Both the position numbers and the translations under genes were made by a program. The notes beneath the pieces were generated by a model. That model was not told the DNA's origin. It did no database searches and saw nothing but the letters and a program-made list of their open reading frames with translations. A stretch of DNA of 64,000 nt, from positions 145,990,060-146,054,059 of the forward strand of contig CM037586.1 in NCBI GenBank assembly GCA_021018995.1, given 5' to 3'. Shown piece after piece: positions 1-10,864 of this stretch. How positions within the stretch are numbered: position 1 is the stretch's first letter; each line of letters starts with the position of its first letter. This DNA comes from Chloranthus sessilifolius. Its lineage: Eukaryota > Streptophyta > Magnoliopsida > Chloranthales > Chloranthaceae.

Positions 1-496
1 CCCACACTCATACCTTCCACAATACCACCAACATTTCACCCAACCTTCACAGCCGGGTCAAACCCATGCCGTACCCCAAACCCAATTTTCCCATGGCCCC
101 ACACCCCAAGGCCATCTCCAAACCTTCCCCCATATCCAATGGCCCCATCAGGCCCCACCCCAAAACCAAACTTCCATTTATCCTATCACCCAACAAACCT
201 TTCCTCACCCCCAATGGGCTCACCCAACTCTCACTCATGTCATTCCCATCCAACCCGTACAACACCCACAAGAGAATCCCGCCCTCGCTGCACATTATGC
301 CGACCAGCAGTATGAGAAAAACAAGATTAGGAACAACGGGGCATATGTCGAGGCATTGACCAATCTTAACCCTCCTCCCATAACTGCCAATCCCTTGGTG
401 GCCCAGAGTGAAGTCTAACTAACGGCCGAGAAAGCAGCCCTTGTATCAAAAAAGTCAGAGCAGTTGAAAGAATAGTTGGACAAAATATAAAAGCAG

Positions 497-1780
497 TTGA
501 TAAAAATGGGTGGTGCTGAAATCCACGGCACGGACTTCACAGATTTATGCTTGTTCGTTGAGGTCCCCTTGCCTCCCAAATTTAAAATGTCAGCCTTCGA
601 CAAATATAATGGCACCGGTAATCCTATTGCACACCTGAAGTCCTACTGTGGGGACATGTGCCTATACGGATGGGACGAAAGACTACTAATAAAAGTCTTT
701 CAGAAGAGCCTAACAGGTCTGGCCCTGAGGTGGTTCACATCCTTGGAACCCTCAATGATGAAGACGTGGAAAGATTTGATGCACCTCTTTCAAGAACAAT
801 ATGTCTACAACATAGACATTGAGCCGTGTAAGTCAGATTTAGCCCGTCTAAGGCAGAATCCGAACAAACCTTCAACGATTATCTAGGCGGTGGAGAGCAC
901 TAGCAGCTCAGCTCGGAAACAGAATACCTGATGATGAGCAGATAGAGATGATTTCAAAGAATACTCTGCCAGTGATCTCTGACTTTTTGGTGTATCAGCA
1001 GCAGTCCAGCTTTATCGATCTGGTAAGAAATGCTAATCGATGTGAGGATGCCATCAGGGAGGGTCGTCTGAATAAGAACATACCAAGTGGACCTAGTGGA
1101 GTTAGGAGGTTTTCAGAGCAGAAGAACGAGAAGAGAACAGGGGCCGATGTCCAGAACATTGCCAATACCAGGCCCAATAATAATACAACCCCGTTTCAAT
1201 TTCAGGCAGCCCTACTAGCACCAGTTAGAATTAAGCAAATGCAGAGAATAGGGAATGGGCAAGGAATGCAAATGACTCCGGAGCAGAGGAGAGCCCGCTA
1301 TGATCGAGTTTTTACACCTCTGGGGCAATCATTGAGTGTACTTCTACCTCTGTTAGTGGAAAAAAGATTAATCACTATTCGTCAACCGCAACCTCCTCCC
1401 CATCAGATCCCAAAGAACTACGACCCAAATACCCACTGCAATTTTCATCGGGGTCTGGGTCACCCAACTGATCGCTGGTTCCCATTGAAGCATGCAATCC
1501 AAGATTTGATCGATGCCGGAAAAATCATCCCCCCTGCACCTTCTCAGCACGTGAATATTCACCAGGTGCCACTACCCCCACATCCTATCGGAGGAGCAGG
1601 TCCCAGACCCACCGTTGGAATGGTAGAAAATGAAGAGGAGCTTGAGTTTGACCCATCCGATTACATCAGTGATCGGGAGAGTTATGTGGCATCGTTGTCA
1701 AGGAATACTGAAGAAAGGAATATCGAGGTAATTGAACCCCTGAATTTGTCAGATTATTTCCCCAACCCAACTCTGTAAAT
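497..1780 (+). pseudogene. gag region of the Tat-type element
   Basis: A retrotransposon gag domain lies at about 540-900, with the family pattern of a tract like FDKYNGTGNPIAHLKSY followed by LALRWFTSL. Further on (about 1430-1530) is a Cys/His cluster with HRGLGHPTD followed by LKHAIQDLIDAGKI, typical of Tat-group gag ends. The product would be the nucleocapsid/capsid protein that packages element RNA. A proline-rich tract with YQAPNP-like repeats continues to about 2330. It is part of a broken element and probably makes no full protein. Confidence 0.8.
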
Positions 1781-2659
1781 TGAACCCTTAGATCTAAGGG
1801 CATACTTTCCATCACCCACCCCCGTCAATTATGTGCACATAAATGCATATCAGCCATACACCACCAACCCCGCCAATTACCTAATAAACTATCAGGCCCC
1901 CAATCCTACACCCGCACCCGTCAGTTATCCATGGCCTGTGCCCATCCCATGGCCCCTAATTCAGCCACCGGCAAACTCCACCCCGGTCAATTACCTAACG
2001 GCCCATCAAACCCCCCATATCCCACCAGCACCTACCAGCTATCAATGGACTACTTTTACCTCCTTCCCTTTGATACCACCACCCTCAAGCTTCACCACCC
2101 CCAGCTGGCCAAATTTTTCCACCCAATCCTCTACCACCGAAATAAACCAAGTGTTGCCCACACCTCCTGAGCTCACAGTACAAGTGACTCCGGCACCGGC
2201 AGCTATACCGTTTCAGATATCGAAACCAACCTATGATCCTCACCAGGTCTCGCTGAGTTATGAACAAACCAACGCTAACGCCGGCAGCAGCAGCAGAGAG
2301 GGGGCCGTGGACTTTGTTATCAGGTAAGGGAAGATATCAAAACAGCCCGAAGCACCAGCGGCAATGCAAGCCCAGGCATAGGGGAAGAAAGATAGCGCAA
2401 TGAACCCATTCGAGAAAATGAGTCGAGAACACATACTAGAGACTCAGCTTAGAAGAATGCCCGCCCATATAACCATTTGGGATCTGTTGATGACGTCCCC
2501 ATTCCATTTTTAAGTATTAATGGGAGCGTTAAAAAATGCTCATGTGTCGTTCCAAGTCAGCCTAGATGAAGTCGGGCAGATAATCGGGCAAGTGATGGCT
2601 CCAAATGCCATCTCGTTCTCTGATGAGGAAGGATGTAGCCAATTGAAATCCTTAAACAT

Positions 2660-3340
2660 AACCTTTGAGTCTTAAAATATGGTCATTCCCCTGGTTTTGA
2701 TTGATAATGGGTCCGCATTGAACATATGCCCGTTAAGAATCGCCACCAAGATTGGGGTCGATCCATGCATGTTGAGGCTCATGAGGACTAGCGCTAGAGG
2801 TTTTGGCAATACCAGGAGAGAAATAATGAGAGAAGTTGATCTTGAGCTGTTGATCGGGCCAATGACCTTTGCCATCTTATTTCAAGTAATGGATATTAAA
2901 TCCTCGTTTAACTTATTGCTGGGGCGCCCGTGGCTGCACGAGGTCGGAGCCATACCTTCTACTTTGCACTAAAAACTCAAGTTTGCGTCGGGGCACAAGA
3001 TTATCACCATCATTGGTGAAGGATACAGCGAGAAAGAGAAGGCCACCAACAACGTCGAAAAGTCCGTTGTGCTGGATGTGCCACACACCGCCGAGGACGT
3101 CAACCTCCACAATTTTGAGTATGAGGTGTCGACAATACTTTTGGAGCCCATCGAGGGCATCATTCCCAAAACCGGAGGTGGAATGGTAGCGGCTATGGCC
3201 ATACTCTAAAAGTGGGGCTATCAGAAAGGAAGGGGTCTGGGACCCAGATTACAAGGAATGAGAGAGCCAGTCGTTGCCAAGGGGCAGAAGGTCCGATTTG
3301 GGCTAGGATACAAGCCCACAAAGGAAGAGGTTCGAGAGGC
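2660..3340 (+). pseudogene. protease and G-patch region of the Tat-type element
   Basis: About 2680-2970 reads as the aspartic protease segment seen in Tat elements (VLIDNGSALNICP near its start and NLLLGRPWLHEVGAIPSTLH near its end). About 3190-3330 reads as a G-patch (glycine-rich GYQKGRGLGPRLQGM and then GLGYKPT). G-patches are nucleic-acid-binding modules, and their presence between protease and reverse transcriptase is a known hallmark of one branch of plant Tat elements. This is a fossil region of the element. Confidence 0.75.
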
Positions 3341-4379
3341 CAAAGAGAAAGTCAGGGTCGTTACAGCTACAAGAGCTCGAGGAATCAACATAAAAGAGAA
3401 ACTTCGCCCTAGGCCTCACATCAGGGATTCCTTTGTCAGTGTAGGGGTTGTAAAGATCGATCAAAATTGGGTAACCCATTTGACCCCACACAAGCCCATA
3501 GCCCCAATCCATCCCACCAATCCCCAAATCTCCCTTCCCAGCCTAGAGATAGATTTAGCTGCCTTACCCCTCTTTGAGGAACGTCGGCCAGTACCTGAAT
3601 AAACTCTCCCGGTGGTAAATTGCCACAAAACTGAGTTATCATTTGAGGGCATCATCTCAGACGAAATGGGGATCAATATGATGGAGGCTGACTCCAATAA
3701 ACCATATCAGTCAGTACCCTCCATCCCAACAGGTAAAGGAGCGGCCCCTCAAGTACGCAATTGGGCATATTTACTCCAAACCCTAGAAGCGGGGAGTGGC
3801 CTAACATTTGACACTCGTTTCCTAAAAAAAAATAACCTATAAAAAGTGAGATAAGCCCTTGGCATGCAATACCTTCTATATATAGCAACCTGCTTTGCCA
3901 AGGGTCTGTCTTCGGAAAAAACAAAAATCTCAAAAACATTGAAAAAATATAAAATCCCAAAACAATTGAAAAAATACAAAACCCAAAACTATTGTCTTTT
4001 AAGATTCTAGATAAAATCCCACAAAAGGATGCCTTAATCGAAATATCCATCCCACGTAAAGTCGCCCCCTTTCCCGTAGAAATACAAGAAGAGGTAGGAG
4101 TTACGAGTCTGGACGAGGATAGTCCTTTGGAGGAGCTCCCCAATGAGCTCCTTGACCGGTTTGCCGACTTTGAGCATGGCCCTACCCCCATTGTCGAAGA
4201 AATAGAAGATATCAATTTAGGGACTAAGGAGATTCTCAGAATAACCAAGATCGGAACATCACTATCTCCCGAAGAAAGGAAAAGCATGATCGACTTCCTA
4301 CGGTCATACCAAGATATTTTTGCTTGGTCATACGAGGACATGCCTGATTTGGACACCGATTTGGTCGAGCATGAGTTAC

Positions 4380-5606
4380 CTCTCTACCCTGATATGAAGC
4401 CGGTTAAGCAGAAGCTGAGACGTCTCCGACCCGAGTGAATGTTGAAAGTCAAAGATGAAGTCATCAAGTAGTATGATGCGGGGTTTCTCATGGCATCTAA
4501 ATACCCACAGTGGCTAGCCAATATCGTGCCTGTACCGAAGAAAGATAGAAAGGTCAGCATGTACATCTATTTCTGTAATTTGAACAGGGCGAGCCCGAAG
4601 GACAACTTCCCATTACGACACATCGACATCTTGGTCGATAATACTACCAAGCACGGGATGCTTTCTTTTAGGGATGGATTTTCATGATACAACCAGATAA
4701 AGATGGCAGAGGCAGATCGAGAGAAAACTATGTTCATCACTCCTTGGGGAATCTTTTACTACAGCGTCATGCCATTTAGGCTAAAGAATGTTGGCGCAAC
4801 ATACCAAAGAGCTACGACTGCGCTGTTTCACGAGATGATGCACCGAGAGATTGAAGTATACGTCGATGATATGATAGCCAAGTCACCGGAGCGAAGCGAC
4901 CACTTGGTAAACCTTCAGAAACTGTTTGAGAGGCTGAGAAAGTATAGGTTATGTCTGAATCCACAGAAGTGTGTGTTTGGAGCGATGTCAGGGAAATTGT
5001 TGGGAGTCATCGTCAGCAGAAAAGGGATCGAGGTTGACCCAGTCAAAGTCAAAGCTATCATCGAAATGCCACTGCCGTCTACTGAGAAAGAGGATAGAGG
5101 GTTTTGGGTAGAATACAGTATATCAGTTGGTTCATTGTGCAACTAACTCCAATCTGCACGCCCATCTTCAAGCTACTAAGAAAGAACTCGCCCGTTGAAT
5201 GGAACGACGACTGCCAAGCAGCATTCGATAAAATCAAAGGCTACCTCCTTAACCAACCTGTTTTAGTACCACCTGAGCCGGGGAGACCACTCTTAATGTA
5301 CCTCTCCACAATAAAAGTCTCGATGGGATGCGTCTTAGGGCAACATGACGAGACGGAAAGAAGAGAGCAGGCCCTTTACTATCTAAGCAAGAAGTTTACT
5401 AATTATGAAACATGCTATTCTCATCTGGAGAAAACATGCCTAGCTCTTGTATGGGCTACTCAGAGGCTCCGCCATTACATGTTATCCCAAGCCGTTCTAC
5501 TTTTAGCCCGAATGGACCCGTTGAAATACCTGTTCGAAAAGTCAACCCTCACTGGACGGATTGCACGCTGGCAACTTTTCTTATCTGAGTTCAACATCAC
5601 GTACGC
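4380..5606 (+). pseudogene. reverse transcriptase and RNase H region of the Tat-type element
   Basis: The segment shows Ty3/gypsy reverse transcriptase landmarks: PVKQKLRRLRPE, then IVPVPKKDRKV, the palm YVDDM motif at about 4858-4872, and FGAMSGKLLGVIVSRKGIEV. From about 5150 it enters the RNase H connection (PVEWNDDCQAAFDKIK, ALYYLSKKFTNYET). The Athila-type element sits inside this RNase H region, just after the sequence for LSEFNIT. The region is decayed. Confidence 0.85.
5602..5606. other. target-site duplication, left copy (TACGC)
   Basis: Five bases directly before the TG of the left LTR. They match 17510-17514 exactly, directly after the CA of the right LTR. Five-base duplications are normal for Ty3/gypsy integrase and fix the element ends at 5607 and 17509. 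Confidence 0.92.
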
Positions 5607-6030
5607 TGATGTGTATTTTTAATTGTGATATTTTACTTGCAAGTGCACGAATCAGATTATATATAGTGAGTGCGGAGTACGAGATCGTTCCCACGAGGAC
5701 TAATTTTGAAAGATCTAAAAAGACAAGCAATTCTAGAAATCTACTAAGATCTAACAGTATTCTACCAGTCTTATGATTTAGGTGGTTTGATGAGATGATA
5801 ATTACTGACTACAAACTGTAATTTAATTGATAATTTAAAAATAAAGATAAAGATGAAGATACTAAATCCTCCCATCTTTGGTCCGTTCTTCCCGTAATAT
5901 AAATCTAAGGATTAGGCTATGAGATATACCATTGAGAATAAATATCTTTTATGGAAGATAAATGGTCAAAAATCCCAATAGGTTCCACGTTGCATCCCTG
6001 CAATCAGGACTTAGATGATTTTCATATATA

Positions 6031-6370
6031 GATCTGAGATCAAGGGCATGGCTCGGCACACTTGATCTCAAGTTCAAATAAAAATCATCCCCAAAGTGGG
6101 TAAAAATTTCAACAATAATACCACCATAGATCTGAAATCAAGGGCATCGCTCGGCACACTCGATTTCAGATTATGGAGTAATTAAGATAAAATTACCATT
6201 ACAGATCCAAGATCCAGGGCATGGCTCGGCACACTCGATCCCGGATCATAATCGTAATTAGATCCACACGATAAAAGCAAAAAGACCATATAACAATGAT
6301 TGGATAAAATTACCGTCACAGATCTGAGATCCCGGGCATGGCTCGGCACACGCGATCCCGATTAGTGGCA
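6031..6370. repeat. four hairpin repeats with a constant loop inside the LTR
   Basis: Four copies, about 80-110 bp apart, share the core GGCATGGCTCGGCACA (second copy GGCATCGC...). Flanking arms pair with each other: 6035-6044 with 6061-6070 (10 bp, perfect), 6131-6139 with 6162-6170 (9 bp, extendable through 6124-6128 with 6072-6176 side bases 6172-6176), 6204-6208 with 6243-6247 and 6211-6214 with 6237-6240. A fourth copy near 6321-6370 is imperfect here, but its partner in the right LTR has GAGATC at 16461-16466 pairing with GATCTC at 16489-16494. Function is unknown. Confidence 0.8.
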
Positions 6371-6875
6371 GGGATTTCATTCGTTCTTGATAACACAACA
6401 ACCATAAAATAAGATCTCATATTTTAATCCTAAATTTATATTATTAAAAGTATATCCCTCGGATGGGAATCATTAGATCTCCATCCTTATGAATTTAGCC
6501 ACACATATTGCAATTAAATGACATAAATAAATAAGGAAGGAAAAATAACATAAATTTAATGAATTAAAAATACCTCAACTTCAAAAGAAATTACTTTGAT
6601 CCAAAAGTACGATGGTCTTTAGAAACGAGAATAATGCAGGAATAAACTTGAGTAAAAATATAATAAACTGGAGGAATGAGTGCTGGAAATTAAAGGAACA
6701 AAGCTCTCAAAAAGGAATAAATAAAAACTCTCTATTTCTATGTCTAACTATGAAAAAGAAAAGCAAAAAACTAAAACTCTAATCTCCTATCTCCCTAATT
6801 TCTCATTCTCCCTCGAAGTGTTTGAGTCACTTTAAATAGATTCTCGGTCGCAGAAGTCTCCCAGCCGCCAATTTA

Positions 6876-7012
6876 GGGTCGATTAATCGACCCAATAGGG
6901 TCGATGCATCGACCCTACAAAAGAGGCTCAAAATCAGCTTTAAAGTAGTCAATTTCGTGTCAGACTTTCCTTCTCCTCGATTAATCGACCAAAAGGGTCG
7001 ATGCATCGACCC
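6876..7012. promoter_or_regulatory. cluster of GGTCGA palindromes in the LTR
   Basis: Two perfect 18-bp palindromes, GGGTCGATTAATCGACCC (6876-6893) and GGGTCGATGCATCGACCC (6898-6915), are followed by TCGATTAATCGA (6977-6988) and a second GGGTCGATGCATCGACCC (6995-7012). The right LTR keeps three of the four. They lie just upstream, by element orientation, of the TATA-like sequence near 6835, so a role as protein-binding sites is possible but unproven. Confidence 0.6.
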
Positions 7013-7396
7013 CCAGAAATCCGTGAATTTCAGCACACTTTTTATATCAGACACTACTTCGGTATTTCAGCCATAACTTTCTGTCTCGAACTCAGATTGA
7101 GGTGATTCTTACGCCGTTGGAAAGCTGACGAAAATATCAACAACTTTTGTGTTTTGATAATTTCATAATTTGGCCGTATTGAAGGTCTAAATTTAGCCGT
7201 AAGTCGTACCAAGTTCTCGATGACCCAAAGTTACAGTGTTTTGACATTATTTTCAGAATTCTTGGGCTGTTTTCCACACTTGGCTTGTATTTACCTGAAA
7301 TACTTCAAATCTAATAATTTTCATCAAATAGCCTTCATCGGACAGCTAAATATAGGTATTTAGGGGTCAAATATCATCATATTTCAGTACTCATCA

Positions 7397-7409
7397 TACC
7401 CCCAAACCT
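7397..7409 (-). other. polypurine tract of the Athila-type element
   Basis: On the - strand this reads AGGTTTGGGGGTA directly before the TGATGAG start of the 3' LTR. It is the expected plus-strand primer for reverse transcription. Confidence 0.8.
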
Positions 7410-9573
7410 ACACTTTGCTAGTCCTCGAGCAAAGCAAACTAAAGAAAATAAATGCCACTTTCGTAGGGAACACGATTGCACTTAGCATGTGCAACAAGCC
7501 TTTAAACCCCTAGGTGATCCCTAGTTGAGGAGTTGTGTCTCCTGAGGGTTTACAGTGAAGTTACCCACAAACTTCAATACATTTTTGAAACCATCGATAA
7601 AATTGAGTTTTCAAAATATGATTTTGATAGCATATATACATTCAAAACTCAAAATCATTAATCAATTCAACATGCGAATTCTCAATTTTAAATAATAATG
7701 TTATACTAATCATACTAGTATCCATTCGAATTAGTCAAATGCTCAAATCGTTAGATAACTCATCCATTCATGCTTAAACGTGAAGTGTGTGCATACCCAA
7801 ACTAAAATTCATTCATCTCAGAACTAGTTCAAATGGGAAACCGTCGGATCTGTTGTTTTGACTCAATCCTCACTTTAGGTATACTCTTGAAATAAAATCA
7901 CTCCGATGATGGGTAAGTTTTTGCACACATGTGAGAGATCAATACAAAGCAAATAAAAAGGTCTCACATGATAAATGAAACACAATGCAATCAATGAACA
8001 AAAATAAATCTCATAAGAAGATACTTGTATATCCTAAGCATGTCATATCAAGTGTCATAAGCATCACATATTTACTCTCCACAAGGCAGTTACCAATGCA
8101 AGATTAGATCATGAAGGTCTTTTTGTAGGGTTGTAATGGGGCTCAGGAGAGGGTAAGAAAGAATTGGAAGTTGGGATTCAAAATTTCTGAGAAATTGGAA
8201 AGGAAACTAACTTTTGATCTTTCTATTTCTCTTCTTTTTCTTTTCTCATCTCTCACTATTTTTCTCAATAATTTTTTTTTTCTTTTTCTTTTGAATTTCC
8301 TTTTCTTGAAGCACCTCATATTTTTCATTATTTTTCACAAATTTTTTTTTTTTTTCTCTCTCCCATTTTTCTTTTATATTTTTGCCATACACTCGCAGTA
8401 AACACCACGACTCAGTATCTTTCCACTTACTCTCTTTTCGTTCACTCTCATCCCTCGTTCCTAATTTCTCAGAAATAAGAAGGGTAAAGCTGAATTTTCA
8501 GAAATGGTGAAGGGTTAAAGGTTAACGTGGCTTATCAAAGAATGTATAAAGGTAAATTTTTCAATAGGCTCAAAGGGGTACTAGAAAAATAAATTTATAT
8601 AAGGTGGGATATTTTAAGCACAAACGAGCCAAAGATGGCCTTCAATCATATCCTTAAAATATGGTAACCTTGCCTATTTGTCTTGAGTAGATATACAGTA
8701 CATTCTAACATAATGATATGAATTTGATTTCATGCAAAGTCACAAGCCAAAGTAAAGTGTATGAGATCATGTAAAATAATTTGTATTCAAAGAAAACTCC
8801 GAGTTTATGTATTCACTCATCAATGAAAGGAAATTAGCTCTAAAGCTCACCGGGTTTAATCTCCACTAAGAACCTAAGATTCAACATTCAAAATAGTTCA
8901 TCGAATTCTAAGTCTTAGCTTGGTATAAGTGTAAAAATTCTAAGCATGAATATCAAAATTATCCACAAAATATCACATTAAGCTTCATCATCTTAAATAC
9001 AAGTAATCAGAATATGACATCAGTATTCTCAAAATTTAATTCACATGCATCATCAACTAAAGTTTGAAAACAATCGTAAAATAATGTGCATGATAACTTC
9101 AAAATTTTTTTTTTTTTTTTAATAGAAAAATAAATGACGCAAAATAGATAATCATACCCCCAAACCTAAAGATGACAATGTCCGCATTGACTGAAAGAAG
9201 TAGCGCACCCCCAAACCTGTTTGAAAAAGTACCTCAACACAAAGATCAGGTGCAGAGAATATGTGCATCAAATTGGAACATGACCAAAAATTTATTGAAG
9301 GGAATATGGTTACACTATTTTAGGGAATTAAAAAAAAAACAACCTAAACTAAAAAAATAAAATGCTAGAAATAAACATGAGAAAAAAAATAAAATAAAAT
9401 AAAACTTAAATCCTAAACGAAACCAAACGGAAACTACACAATTGGGTTGCCTCCCAATGAGCGCTAGTTTAAAGTCGATAGCTCGACCTTGTGAATTGCT
9501 CAATCAGGGTGAGCAATTGGATCACTCAAAGGAAGAGTGTCAGAGAATGCAATTGCATTCTCAAGGAACGGTT
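7410..9573 (-). other. post-integrase region of the Athila-type element, no clear gene
   Basis: About 2.2 kb between integrase and the polypurine tract. Athila elements often carry an env-like frame here; I see no long or recognisable frame. The stretch is AT-rich, with a T-rich patch at about 8220-8400. Two further sequences like the polypurine tract occur at about 9157-9168 and 9208-9218 (CCCCCAAACCT on the + strand). Confidence 0.6.
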
Positions 9574-10830
9574 TCAATCGTTGACCGTTAACTCGAAAAA
9601 CATTCCCGTGTTTCGGGTTGATAATATCAACTGCCCATTGGAGAGTATGGGAGATATTTTGAAAGGGCCACTCCAACGGGTTTTTAGTTTTCCCGGAAAT
9701 AGATGAAGTCGGGAATTGTAAAGTAGAACCTGTTGACCAACAACGAAAGATTTTCGTAGAATAGAGTGATCATGAACCCGTTTCATACGGTCCTTGTACG
9801 ATTTAGCACAGTCATAGGCATCAGCACGGATTTCTTCTAATTCATTTATTTGGAAACCCCTTTGGGCACCAGATTGCGAGAGATCAAAATTTAATGACTT
9901 AATGGCCCAAAATGCTCGATGTTCCAGCTCAACCGGGAGGTGACATCCTTTACCAAAGACCAACCGATACGGCGACATGCCAATCGGAGTTTTAAACGCC
10001 GTTCGATATGCCCATAGAGCGTCATTCAACTTTAGCGACCAGTCTTTACGATTCGGATGGATTGTCTTTTCTAAAATCTGCTTAAGTTCCCGATTAGAGA
10101 CTTCAATTTGGCCACTTGTCTGAGGATGGTATGGCGTAGCGACTTTGTGCGTGACACCATATTTTTTCATTAATTGGGTGAATACTTTATTACAAAAGTG
10201 CATTCCACCATCGCTAATTATCGCCTTTGGAATGCCAAAACAAGAAAATACTTGATCCTTGAGAAATTTGATCACTACTCTGTGATCATTCAATTTACAC
10301 GCCACAGCCTCTACCCATTTCGAGACATAATCAACACCGACAAGAATAAACGTATTTCCAAACGAATTTGGGAAAGGACCCATAAAATCGATCCCCCAAA
10401 CATCAAATAATTCAACTTCTAAAATTGGATTGAGCGGCATCATGTTGCGCTTTGAGATTCAGCCCAGCATTTGACAGCTGTGACAAGATTTGCAATGCTG
10501 ATGGCAATCCTTAAAAATCGTCGGCCAGTAAAAACCACTTTGGAAGATCTTTGCGGCAGTCTTTTTGGAACTAAAGTGACCTCCACAAGGCAACTCATGA
10601 CAGAACGAGATGATTCGTGGTTGCTCAGATTCAGAAATACATCTTCGTATGATTTGATCAGGACAGTATTTGAATAAGTACGGATCTTCAAAAAAATAGT
10701 GTTTCACCTGAGCTAAGAAAATAGATTTCTCATTCTTCGACCAATGGTGAGGTAATTTCTCGGTGACTAGATAATTGACAAGATCCGCAAACCAAGGTGG
10801 GCAATCAATCCTGAACAACTGTTCATCTAG
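9574..10830 (-). pseudogene. integrase region of the Athila-type element
   Basis: Read leftwards, it starts with the HHCC zinc-binding part ([17 protein letters not shown] ... CHSCQ) and then the catalytic core with [10 protein letters not shown], the second acidic residue in [11 protein letters not shown], and [16 protein letters not shown] holding the expected glutamate. It ends with [11 protein letters not shown], the usual gypsy integrase C-terminal strand. Integrase joins element cDNA to host DNA. It belongs to a broken element, so activity is not implied. Confidence 0.9.
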
Positions 10831-10864
10831 GAAGTGCTCCAAGATCGAAACAGGATCGTCGGAT

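Larger units (their letters stand above)
1..5606 (+). mobile_element. Tat-type Ty3/gypsy element, left half (outer host element)
   Basis: This is the 5' part of an LTR retrotransposon whose 5' LTR lies left of the window. In order it shows a proline-rich leader, a gag domain, an aspartic protease-like segment, a G-patch, reverse transcriptase and the start of RNase H, all on the + strand. The order and the G-patch match the Tat/Retand group of plant Ty3/gypsy elements; the lineage is an inference from motifs, not from a tree. It is clearly a fossil with many breaks (ten or more over both halves). It is interrupted at 5606 by the Athila-type element and resumes at 17510. Confidence 0.88.
5607..7396 (-). 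repeat. left LTR (3' LTR) of the Athila-type element
   Basis: A 1790-bp LTR with ends TGATGTG and ACTCATCA on the + strand. It matches 15996-17509 over most of its length. It includes a block (about 5880-6190) that is not colinear in the other LTR, a set of repeated hairpins and several GGTCGA palindromes. A TATA-like TATTTAAAG on the - strand, at about 6832-6840, is a plausible core promoter. Confidence 0.92.

Noticed and set aside
3673-4356. 227-codon - strand frame
   Set aside because: It is antisense to the Tat element region between G-patch and reverse transcriptase and shows no domain.
7410-9573. env-like gene expected in some Athila elements
   Set aside because: No long frame, signal peptide or membrane segment pattern that I could support.
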